Shown here piece by piece: positions 1 through 7,070 of a stretch of DNA of 16,619 bases. A program made the position numbers and the translations under genes. The stretch lies in the NCBI GenBank assembly GCA_027293795.1, contig JAPYLE010000203.1, positions 1 through 16,619 on the forward strand, read 5' to 3'. The notes under the pieces were generated by a model that saw only the letters and a list, made by a program, of their open reading frames with translations, did not search any database and was not told the DNA's origin. Numbering within the stretch: the stretch's first letter is position 1; every line of letters begins with the position of its first letter. Origin of the DNA: Rickettsia endosymbiont of Ixodes persulcatus. Lineage in GTDB: Bacteria; Pseudomonadota; Alphaproteobacteria; Rickettsiales; Rickettsiaceae.

Positions 1-221
1 AGAGAGCATAACTTTACAGACAGCCTCTCTAAGGCTTTTGCTTATAAAACGTTACGTTCATTTGATGTATTGCTTCAAAGCCTAAATAAATTTTAATACG
101 TTCTAGTATAATATCTTGATAATAAGGTAATTCTGCCGCAATAGCATTATCTTCTGCTTGTATAAAGAGCGTATTAATTTTCCGTTTTTTATAAGTATAT
201 GTGGTGATTTTTAAAGGTAAG
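1..221. repeat. Left arm of 221-bp inverted repeat (inverted copy of dciA 3' part)
   Basis: These bases are the reverse complement of 487-707, pairing position i with 708-i. I compared the arms and found one difference, position 137 against 571, which in the gene is a synonymous third-position change in an Ala codon. The copy contains roughly the last two thirds of the DUF721/DciA-like gene and the first bases beyond its stop. It has no start codon and is not expected to be functional. It begins at the window edge, so the true repeat may extend further left. Arm plus 265-bp spacer could form a large cruciform. It may be a real rearrangement or an amplification/assembly fold-back artefact. Confidence 0.95.
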
Positions 222-344
222 TCTCATAAACAAGTAGTATCGATTATAGCAGTTTGTAATATATTTCTAATGATCATATCGGTTACATCTTTATATTTTC
301 CCGTAATATCTATAATGCTTGCTTTAGCCGTCATAACTTTAACA
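213..344 (+). repeat. 132-bp inverted duplicate of the glycosyltransferase 3' region
   Basis: This stretch is an apparently perfect reverse complement of 952-1083, pairing i with 1296-i. It encodes on the plus strand what the neighbouring gene encodes on the minus strand as residues about 278-321, the C-terminal membrane part of the WecA/WbpL-like enzyme. It has no start or catalytic region and is a dead fragment. Its first nine bases (213-221) also belong to the inverted dciA copy, so the two pieces were joined through a 9-bp microhomology. Its right end lies 17 bases before the dciA-like start codon. A TATAAT sits inside it at 311-316. Confidence 0.95.
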
Positions 345-361
345 GTGCAGAGTTTATTAAA

Positions 362-679
362 ATGAAGCTAATTCAAGAGGATATTGATAAAATAGTTAGA
401 CGTATATTTGCCAAACAACATCCATTGCTGCCTGAAATCATGATTAACTGGAATAAAATAGTCGGGTTTAACTTCAGCACTAAAGCCTTACCTTTAAAAA
501 TCACCACATATACTTATAAAAAACGGAAAATTAATACGCTCTTTATACAAGCAGAAGATAATGCTATTGCAGCAGAATTACCTTATTATCAAGATATTAT
601 ACTAGAACGTATTAAAATTTATTTAGGCTTTGAAGCAATACATCAAATGAACGTAACGTTTTATAAGCAAAAGCCTTAG
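362..679 (+). CDS. dciA: DUF721/DciA-like protein (replicative helicase loader family)
   Basis: A 105-residue protein resembling the DUF721 domain: a Trp-containing segment WNKIVG near residue 30, a Pro-Leu-Lys-Ile strand, then a strand reading LFIQAEDNAIAAEL and a C-terminal segment with YLGFEAI followed by NVTFY. This order is typical of DciA, which in bacteria lacking DnaC helps load the DnaB replicative helicase. The assignment is by family pattern only. The length is about that of the domain alone, so no C-terminal extension is present. The ATG at 362 has no good Shine-Dalgarno sequence. Its upstream region has been replaced, up to 17 bases before the start, by a duplicated glycosyltransferase fragment, so its native promoter may be lost. 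The C-terminal two thirds occur again inverted at 1-221. Confidence 0.7.
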   Translation: MKLIQEDIDKIVRRIFAKQHPLLPEIMINWNKIVGFNFSTKALPLKITTYTYKKRKINTLFIQAEDNAIAAELPYYQDIILERIKIYLGFEAIHQMNVTFYKQKP

Positions 680-707
680 AGAGGCTGTCTGTAAAGTTAT
701 GCTCTCT
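487..707. repeat. Right arm of 221-bp inverted repeat
   Basis: This is the partner of 1-221. It covers the dciA-like coding sequence from about residue 42 to the stop, plus 28 bases downstream that overlap the end of the antitoxin remnant. The inner end (487-495) holds the nine bases shared with 1075-1083 of the glycosyltransferase gene, where the template switch appears to have occurred. Confidence 0.95.
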
Positions 708-840
708 TCTTGTGAATTTCTTGAATTAAAATATCTGCCGGAACATTTAAATTTTTATGTAATTTTCTAATCATAGACAAAGTAAGAGGTCTTCTTTTAT
801 TAAGAATTTCAGATATAGCTAGACCATAGTAAATAGGTAC
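697..840 (-). pseudogene. Remnant of a HigA-type (COG5499-like) antitoxin gene
   Basis: Reading the minus strand from 840 down to a TAA at 697-699 gives an open stretch of about 47 codons containing AISEILNKRRPLTLSMIRKL followed by HKNLNVPADILIQEI. This is the pattern of the C-terminal half of XRE-type helix-turn-helix antitoxins of the HigA/YgjM class: a recognition helix with SEILNGKR, then MIRKLHK and a short hydrophobic helix. The N-terminal half is missing: a TAG lies in frame two codons upstream and there is no start codon. No toxin gene is visible next to it. Rickettsia chromosomes often hold decaying toxin-antitoxin modules, so I read this as a dead fragment. Family call by pattern only. 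Confidence 0.6.
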
Positions 841-900
841 ATACTATGCTAATATATATGTTATAAATAATAATAAATAAATTACGGCAAGCAGTTACAG

Positions 901-1914
901 TTACGATTTAAGAATGAAACTATTCAAAGCTCTAGATGATGTGCTCTCAATTGTTAAAGTTATGACGGCTAAAGCAAGCATTATAGATATTACGGGAAAA
1001 TATAAAGATGTAACCGATATGATCATTAGAAATATATTACAAACTGCTATAATCGATACTACTTGTTTATGAGACTTACCTTTTTGTACTGCTTTTTGAA
1101 AAAAATGCTTTAAATGAGGTTGCCAAATTTTTTCTTTATTGAGTAGCCGAATTAATATGGTTAGCACGGCATCGGTAATGTAATATAAGCTAGCAATAAC
1201 ACAAGCTATAAATAAATTAGTATTTGTAAGAGCAAGTAAGAGCAAACAAAGACCCATTAAGAATCCAAGGCTAATACTTCCTACATCTCCTAAAAATATT
1301 TTTGCCGGATGCCAATTAAATATTAAAAAACCACAAGAACAACCAAGAATAATAACATTTACACTAGATATAAAATACAGGTTATCAATAGCCAAAAATT
1401 GTAAAAAACATAATATAAGCATAGTGCTAGCGAGATGAATAGATTCTATGCAACTCATACCGTCTATACCGTCCATAAAATTATATATATTAATAAAACC
1501 GCTTAAAGCTATAACTAAAATAGAATATATTAGTATATGCACGGAGTTTACCTGCGAGAAAAGAAAAATAGCAAAAGCTGTACAAATTAAATGGACTATT
1601 AAGCGAATTAGAATAGGTACGGCTTTTAAGTCATCTAAAAAAGAAACCGAGGAAATTACCAATAATAATGGTAATATTTTTATTGAATTAACAAGGTTAT
1701 TGCTCGTTATATATTCAAACCCGCTCAAAGCAATCATTACAACAATTACAATAGCAAGACCGCCGCCGCGCGGTGTTATCTTATCATGAGAGCGACGACT
1801 ACTCGGTACATCAACTAAACCGATTACAGGAAGATATTTAGTTAATATATATGTTAATATAGCGGTTGCTATAAAAGAAAAAATAAATAATGTGCTATAG
1901 CTATTTATATTCAT
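901..1914 (-). CDS. WecA/WbpL-like polyprenyl-phosphate sugar-1-phosphate transferase
   Basis: A 337-residue multi-pass inner-membrane protein of the MraY/WecA/WbpL superfamily. It is expected to transfer a sugar-1-phosphate, probably an N-acetylated hexosamine, from UDP-sugar to undecaprenyl phosphate, the first step of a lipid-linked O-antigen-like glycan. Visible motifs: RSHDKITPRGGGLAI (41-55), the Asp pair in FLDD (94-95), NIYNFMDGIDG (142-152), HPAKIFLGDVGS (202-213) with Asp210, and a C-terminal cytoplasmic loop PHLKHFFQKAVQKGKSH (266-282). The NIYNFMDGIDG and HFFQKAVQ patterns resemble WbpL more than MraY, so a peptidoglycan role is less likely. The exact sugar cannot be told. Length is normal and the frame is clean. 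It is last in the minus-strand run behind map and the dead radC. A 132-bp piece of its 3' end (952-1083) is duplicated at 213-344. Confidence 0.88.
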   Translation of the reverse strand: MNINSYSTLFIFSFIATAILTYILTKYLPVIGLVDVPSSRRSHDKITPRGGGLAIVIVVMIALSGFEYITSNNLVNSIKILPLLLVISSVSFLDDLKAVPILIRLIVHLICTAFAIFLFSQVNSVHILIYSILVIALSGFINIYNFMDGIDGMSCIESIHLASTMLILCFLQFLAIDNLYFISSVNVIILGCSCGFLIFNWHPAKIFLGDVGSISLGFLMGLCLLLLALTNTNLFIACVIASLYYITDAVLTILIRLLNKEKIWQPHLKHFFQKAVQKGKSHKQVVSIIAVCNIFLMIISVTSLYFPVISIMLALAVITLTIESTSSRALNSFILKS

Positions 1915-1945
1915 AGTAACATATTAGATTTAAAACTATAATATT

Positions 1946-2688
1946 TATGGTTTGGCATGATCTTATTTATCATATGAATATCGGCCTTTGAAGGTTCAGG
2001 GCTACCCACTTGGATGATTATACACCAAGTATAAGGCTGCTTGCTTCATTAAATAAAGCTCATTTAATTATCTCGCGTGGATATACCGCAGCTTGGCCTA
2101 TAGTTCCTTGGCTTAAAACCTCATCGGCAATTAAAATATTTTTCTTATTCAAAAATAATATACGAGATTGCTCTAAACGCATATTGCTCATATTAACTTT
2201 TAAATAATCAATCAAAGGACTCCAAGAAGCAATAATATTTTTATTTATTATTTTTTGTTTCAATACTCTATTTATCAACTCACGTATTAGAGCAAAATTA
2301 ATATATAAATTTTCATTGGTACCTTAATACTAAGTAATCTTTCCTTATCAAGATTAATTAAATCCGTAATATCAAAATGGTCAAGTAACTTTTTAGCAAG
2401 AGGTTTTACGTCTTTACGAGGGATAGCCGAAAATAGCATTATTTCAAGTAATTCGTAATCGGAAAAATATTCTGCTCCGGCAGCAATGAAGTGTTCTTTT
2501 ACTCTTTTGCGGTGACCTATATAATGAGGTATACTCGATGAACTTGAAAAATTGGCGACGTCATCTTTGTAAGTCCTCGGATGCTCACGTATTATTATAC
2601 GCTCCGCTCCTCGGCTTACAGACTTCTTGCTCTTTTCCAAGTTGATCTTTGTATAACCATTCTTTATTTCGCAGGAGTATAATTTCAT
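1946..2688 (-). pseudogene. radC: radC pseudogene (DNA repair-associated JAMM-like protein)
   Basis: The N-terminal piece (2688 down to about 2323) has the RadC signature GHRKRVKEHF, DYELLEIMLF and IPRKDVKPLAKKLL. About 2322-2325 a one-base loss shifts the frame. The continuation reads ELINRVLKQ, LIDYLKVNM, EQSRILFLNKKN, LIADEV and VYPREII, again RadC-like. A TGA at 2060-2062 replaces what is usually an Arg codon. Beyond it further small indels break the remains of the metal-binding segment (YNHPSG, with Tyr for the first His) and EPSKADI. Recognisable homology stops near 1946 and the normal RadC C-terminus is missing. The gene starts about 23 bases after the map stop codon, so it was probably co-transcribed with map. 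Its first 50 or so codons hold a palindromic repeat element. Confidence 0.9.
2528..2658. repeat. Rickettsia palindromic element-like repeat inside radC
   Basis: The 131 bases form a long imperfect palindrome. The ends are GGTATAC (2528-2534) and GTATAACC (2651-2658). Further in, GAACTTGAAAAATT faces TTTTCCAAGTTGATC, then TTTGTAAG with CC and GG faces CGGCTTACAGA, and the centre is around CGTATTATTATACG. In radC it is in frame and encodes roughly residues 11-53, including SRGAERIIIREHPRTYKDD, upstream of the conserved GHRKR start of RadC. In-frame palindromic inserts of 100-150 bp are characteristic of Rickettsia RPEs. I cannot assign the RPE family number. Confidence 0.7.
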
Positions 2689-2711
2689 TATTGCAGAATT
2701 CTATCAGTTTA

Positions 2712-3497
2712 TTATTTAACGTATGGAGGATAATCAAGTTTTTTATGCGATAACGTAAATATTTCAAAGCTGTCTTTAGTCACACCTATAGTATGCTCAA
2801 ATTGAGCCGATAATGATTTATCACGCGTAGTAACCGTCCATCCATCTAGTTTACTTAATATTGTGTCGTAATTACCGGCATTTATCATAGGTTCAACGGT
2901 GAAAAACATCCCTTCTTCTAACGTTAGACCTGTGCCGCTGCGACCGTAATTTAATATTGACGGCTCATCATGAAAAACTCTTCCGATACCGTGACCCGTA
3001 TAATCTCTCACCACCGAATAATTATGCTTCTCGGCATAGCTTTGAATAGCATGCCCAATATCACCGAGTTTAGCACCAGGTCTCACTACTTCAATGCCTT
3101 TCATCATTGCATCATAGGTTACCTGAATAAGACGTTTTGGCTTAATTGCTACGTCACCGACATAATACATACGGCTAGTATCGCCGTACCAACCGTCTAA
3201 AATTACTGTAACATCAATATTTACTATATCACCGTTTCTTAAAGGCTTATCGTTTGGAATGCCGTGACAAACTACATGATTTATCGAAGTACAAATCGAT
3301 TTCGGAAAGCCTTTATAATTTAACGGTGCAGGAATAGCATTATGAGAAGTGATAAAATTATGACAAAGGTCATTTAAACTATTGGTAGTAACATTCGGTT
3401 TTACGTGATCAGTAATAAAATCGAGCGTCTCTGCAGCCAATTTTCCTGCTGCCCGCATCTTTTCAAAATCTTTTGCCGTGTGGATTTTTATGGTCAT
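2712..3497 (-). CDS. map: Type I methionine aminopeptidase
   Basis: A 261-residue cytosolic metalloprotease that removes the initiator Met from nascent proteins. All five dinuclear-metal ligands of the family are present: Asp95 (NIDVTV), Asp106 (YGDTSR), His169 (TGHGIG), Glu202 (FFTVEPM) and Glu234 (QFEHTIGVT). The substrate-contacting His79 (VCHGIPN) and His176 (VFHDEPS) are also there. Length and order match the short bacterial type I form. GAAAGG lies about 13 bases before the ATG, a rather distant ribosome binding site. It heads a minus-strand run with radC and the glycosyltransferase downstream. With radC dead, map is the upstream intact gene of that group. No odd features are seen in the coding frame. 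Confidence 0.97.
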   Translation of the reverse strand: MTIKIHTAKDFEKMRAAGKLAAETLDFITDHVKPNVTTNSLNDLCHNFITSHNAIPAPLNYKGFPKSICTSINHVVCHGIPNDKPLRNGDIVNIDVTVILDGWYGDTSRMYYVGDVAIKPKRLIQVTYDAMMKGIEVVRPGAKLGDIGHAIQSYAEKHNYSVVRDYTGHGIGRVFHDEPSILNYGRSGTGLTLEEGMFFTVEPMINAGNYDTILSKLDGWTVTTRDKSLSAQFEHTIGVTKDSFEIFTLSHKKLDYPPYVK

Positions 3498-3673
3498 GAA
3501 TTTTAATTACCTTTCATTATAAATTACTTGAGAGTTATATAATCAAGTAAAAAAATATATTTTTCATAATACAAAATGGTTCTTTTAATGTAAATAACTT
3601 ATCCTATTATTGAGAAGTACTACTATGTTATTTGATTTAGGTTTTGGATAATATATAATTATTATTTAACATA

Positions 3674-4667
3674 ATGGGTGTAGTTAGGTTATTATTGGCT
3701 CTTTCTGTTGTGGCCGCACATTCAAATTCTCATCCATGTCTTATTTATAGGTGGAGAAATCGCAGTACAATCTTTTTTCATGATTGCCGGCTTTTACATG
3801 GCTATGATTCAAAGCAATTATACAAGCAAAATAAAATTTTGGAAAAGTAGATATTTAAGGCTTTATCCTACTTATATCTTCTGTATTTTAAATACTTTCT
3901 TCTTGCAGCAAAAATTTTCTTCTTTAAGGCAATTGTATAATCTTCCATTTCCAGCTAGTTTTTTTAATTTTTACAAACCTAACAATGTTGTTTCAAGATG
4001 TAACAATGTTTATTAGAATTAATAATAATACAGTATATTTTACAAAATACTTTATTGACTCTACACCTCCTCTTTATCAATTTTTGTTGATACCTCCTGC
4101 TTGGTCAATTAGGTTAGAAATTTCTTTTTATTTAATAGCACCTTGAATTCTAAAAAAGAAAAATATCTATATTTTATCCATAATTTTTATATCTTTAATT
4201 ACTAGAATTATTCTTCAATTTAATGGATTTATAGGAGATCCTTTGTCTTATAGATTCTTTCCTTCTGAACTTGCAATTTTCTTAATTGGCAGTCAAGCAT
4301 TTTATATTTATACTAAGAAGTAAATGAATAAAAGTCTTGGCTTAGTCAATTACTCTATTTATATATTAATAATTATTACTTTTCCGTTTATCCCAATAGA
4401 GCCTCAATTAAAAAAATTACTTTTTTATTGTTTATTTGCTCTATCTTTAGGAAAAATATTTGACTTAACCAAAGATAATAAGTTAGATAAATTAATTGCT
4501 TTACTCTCTTACCCAATATATTGTTGTCATTTAATTGTCTTGTATAATATATCACCTGCTATTTCATATTGGGCTGTATATTAGTTACTTTTATAACAGT
4601 AATAATTATTGCTTTATTGAAAAGCCTATAGAGTATTATAGAAAAAGATATTAAATTCATAATTTAG
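3674..4667 (+). pseudogene. Acyltransferase family 3 (OafA-like) pseudogene
   Basis: Joined over frames, the sequence reads as a multi-pass membrane O-acyltransferase. The start GVVRLLLALSVVAAHS carries the catalytic-type His of this family. It is followed in another frame by FIGGEIAVQSFFMIAGFYMA and FWKSRYLRLYPTY, then in a third frame by PAWSIRLEISFYLIAP, and finally LVNYSIYILI and LLSYPIYCCHLIVL. Lesions: a frameshift around 3725-3750, another near 3975, an in-frame TGA at 4144-4146, a TAA at 4321-4323 and a frameshift near 4570. The last frame reaches TAG at 4665-4667. The whole domain is still traceable at near-normal length, so inactivation looks fairly recent. Such enzymes acylate surface sugars or lipids; the substrate is unknown. 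Confidence 0.88.
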
Positions 4668-4683
4668 CTTAATATTTAAAACT

Positions 4684-6918
4684 ATGCTATATTACATAAA
4701 CAAAATTCTTGCAAACAATAAAATACAAGCGGTTATCTTAGGGATAATCGGGCTTGGTATTGTTACTGTTCTCACATCATATAATATAGACGATCCTTCT
4801 TTTAACTCGGTCACAACAGAGTATCCTAGTAATTTAGTCGGAATTTTTGGCTCTTATTTATCGGATTTTTTATATCAATTTTTTGGGTTAGCTGCTTTTA
4901 TCATACCGCTTGCCTGCTTTGTTTGGGGGAGAAATTGTTGGTATGGAAGATATCGTGCATCATTTATACGTGTGTTTGTAATGTTGTTTGCCCTCTTAAG
5001 CAGTAGCACATTATTATCTAATCTCAAACTAGAATTCATACCGGCAAATGCAGGCGGAGCTATTGGAATAATAGCCTTTAATTTCTTTGAACGATTTACA
5101 AATCAACTTTACTTATTATTAATATTTTGTACCTTTATTATATTAGTCGTTTTACTTGAAATTAAATTTACTTCTTTAAGTAATTTTATTATTATGCTAG
5201 GTAAATTTTTAGCCTACCGGATACAATCTTTTTTACATAATGTATTTTCACGGTTGTCTCCAGTAAGATTATTCCCTAATAAGAATAATGATAAGATAAA
5301 TATAACTTCTTCTTACCAAAAACCCGTGAGTAAAAAAGTAAAATTCGTTGAAGAAAATAAACCTGTACCTGCAAATCCTATAAAATTCTTTAGCAATCCC
5401 CCTGCTCCTAAAATATCTCAAAGTGAAATAGCAGAATTGCCGCCTATTTCGTTATTACGTGATCCTGAAAACCATCATGTAAAAGGGGCTTCCTCCTCAG
5501 AGCTTAAACAAAAAGCCGAAGAGTTATTAACAGTATTGAATGATTTTGGAGTTAAGGGACAAATTATTAATATAAACCAAGGACCGGTGGTAACTCAATA
5601 TGAATTTGAGCCGGCAGCAGGTACTAAAACTTCAAGAGTGGTAGGCTTATCAGACGATATAGCACGCTCGTTATCTGCTTTATCAACAAGGATAGCAGTA
5701 ATACCGGGGAAAAATGTACTTGGTATTGAACTTCCTAATAAGCAACGTGAATTCTTCTGTTTAAAAGAACTTATAGAGACACCTGAATATCAAGATAAAT
5801 CAACTTTATTGCCGTTAGTCTTGGGTAAAGATTTGGCAGGTAAGCCGCTGATTGCCGACCTTGCTAAGATGCCTCACTTGCTTGTTGCAGGAACCACCGG
5901 TTCAGGTAAATCGGTTGGGATTAACGCCATGATCGTCTCGCTGTTATATCGCTATACTCCTGAAGAATGCCGCTTTATCATGATTGATCCGAAAATGCTT
6001 GAGTTATCAGCTTATGATGGAATACCGCATTTGCTAACGCCCGTGGTAACCGATCCTTCTAAGGCGGTAGTTGCTCTTAAATGGGCAGTTAAGGAAATGG
6101 AAAACCGCTATAGAATGATGAGTAATATCGGGGTTAAAAACATCGCAGGTTATAATGCAAAAATCTTAGGAGCGCTTAAAGAAAATAGAGTAATTGAGCG
6201 TTCAATTCAAACGGGGTTTGATCCTGAAACCGGCAAACCTATTTACGAAACCGTTACGATGAATATGGAAAAACTACCTTACATAGTGGTAATTGTTGAT
6301 GAGATGGCTGATTTAATGCTAGTTGCCGGTAAGGATATTGAAATGCTGATTCAAAGGCTTGCTCAAATGGCAAGAGCGGCAGGTATCCATATTATTATGG
6401 CAACGCAAAGACCTTCGGTAGACGTTATTACCGGCGTCATTAAAGCCAATTTTCCAAGCCGTATTAGCTTTAAAGTTACCTCTAAAATCGATAGCCGAAC
6501 GATTTTAGGCGAGCAAGGTTCCGAGCAGTTACTCGGTATGGGTGACATGCTATTTATGGGGAACACTTCAAAGATAAGTAGGGTACACGGACCATTTGTT
6601 AATGAAGCCGAAATTGAGAAAATTACGGAATATTTGAAAGAAACCGGTACACCTGAATATATATCTGCCGTTACCGAGCAGCCTGAGGAAGACGACAGTA
6701 GCATTGATATCGGCGACAGCACATCTGATGAAGTACTTTACAAAAAAGCCATGCAGATAGTGCGTGATGAGCGGAAATCATCCATTAGCTATATCCAAAG
6801 ATCGCTTAGAATCGGTTATAACAAAGCTGCCAATTTAGTTGAGAAAATGGAAAAAGAGGGGATAGTTTCACCACCGAACCATACCGGTAAGAGAGAAATA
6901 TTATTGCCTGAGAGATAG
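4684..6918 (+). CDS. ftsK: DNA translocase FtsK
   Basis: A 744-residue divisome ATPase that anchors at the septum and pumps DNA so that chromosome dimers and termini are resolved. The N-terminus (about 15-160) has four to five hydrophobic segments, for example around residues 15-33, 60-80, 95-112 and 141-158. A short Pro- and Lys-rich linker (about 200-255) replaces the very long linker of E. coli FtsK. The motor has Walker A GTTGSGKS (403-410) and Walker B VVIVDEMADLM with Asp539-Glu540. The C-terminal winged-helix gamma domain (about 680-744) reads YIQRSLRIGYNKAANLVEKM and recognises KOPS-like sites in other bacteria. The ATG at 4684 has only a weak ribosome binding site. The gene ends eight bases before a palindromic element. 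Frame intact. Confidence 0.97.
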   Translation: MLYYINKILANNKIQAVILGIIGLGIVTVLTSYNIDDPSFNSVTTEYPSNLVGIFGSYLSDFLYQFFGLAAFIIPLACFVWGRNCWYGRYRASFIRVFVMLFALLSSSTLLSNLKLEFIPANAGGAIGIIAFNFFERFTNQLYLLLIFCTFIILVVLLEIKFTSLSNFIIMLGKFLAYRIQSFLHNVFSRLSPVRLFPNKNNDKINITSSYQKPVSKKVKFVEENKPVPANPIKFFSNPPAPKISQSEIAELPPISLLRDPENHHVKGASSSELKQKAEELLTVLNDFGVKGQIININQGPVVTQYEFEPAAGTKTSRVVGLSDDIARSLSALSTRIAVIPGKNVLGIELPNKQREFFCLKELIETPEYQDKSTLLPLVLGKDLAGKPLIADLAKMPHLLVAGTTGSGKSVGINAMIVSLLYRYTPEECRFIMIDPKMLELSAYDGIPHLLTPVVTDPSKAVVALKWAVKEMENRYRMMSNIGVKNIAGYNAKILGALKENRVIERSIQTGFDPETGKPIYETVTMNMEKLPYIVVIVDEMADLMLVAGKDIEMLIQRLAQMARAAGIHIIMATQRPSVDVITGVIKANFPSRISFKVTSKIDSRTILGEQGSEQLLGMGDMLFMGNTSKISRVHGPFVNEAEIEKITEYLKETGTPEYISAVTEQPEEDDSSIDIGDSTSDEVLYKKAMQIVRDERKSSISYIQRSLRIGYNKAANLVEKMEKEGIVSPPNHTGKREILLPER

Positions 6919-6925
6919 GGGGCTT

Positions 6926-6958
6926 GTGTCATCCCGCGACTTGATCGCGGGATGACAC
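6926..6958. repeat. Short palindromic element after ftsK
   Basis: A perfect 13-bp inverted repeat, GTGTCATCCCGCG (6926-6938) and its complement (6946-6958), with a 7-base loop ACTTGAT. Bases 6931-6953 recur exactly at 16533-16555 in the element after ubiD. It may double as a transcription stop for ftsK, but no T-tract follows. Sequence type fits Rickettsia intergenic palindromic elements. Confidence 0.85.
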
Positions 6959-7070
6959 CGAACATGCTTTATGATCCACAAAATAAAGCAATCTCCATAT
7001 TTACCAACATTTATTATTGACGTTATTGTTAATATATTTTAATAATTGCATTAAATAATGGAGGTAATCT

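Noticed and set aside
1448..1789. 113-codon plus-strand open frame
   Set aside because: Antisense to the glycosyltransferase gene, whose motifs are clear; no recognisable protein.
2010..2207. 65-codon plus-strand open frame
   Set aside because: Lies antisense to the radC remnant, which has convincing homology.
2585..2767. 60-codon minus-strand frame overlapping map and radC
   Set aside because: Shadow frame across the end of map and the palindromic element; no family resemblance.
6363..6722. 119-codon minus-strand frame inside ftsK
   Set aside because: Antisense to the conserved FtsK motor domain; no independent support.
6926..6958. Intrinsic terminator of ftsK
   Set aside because: Strong stem but no T-tract, and the same sequence occurs elsewhere as a dispersed element; termination is only a possible side effect.
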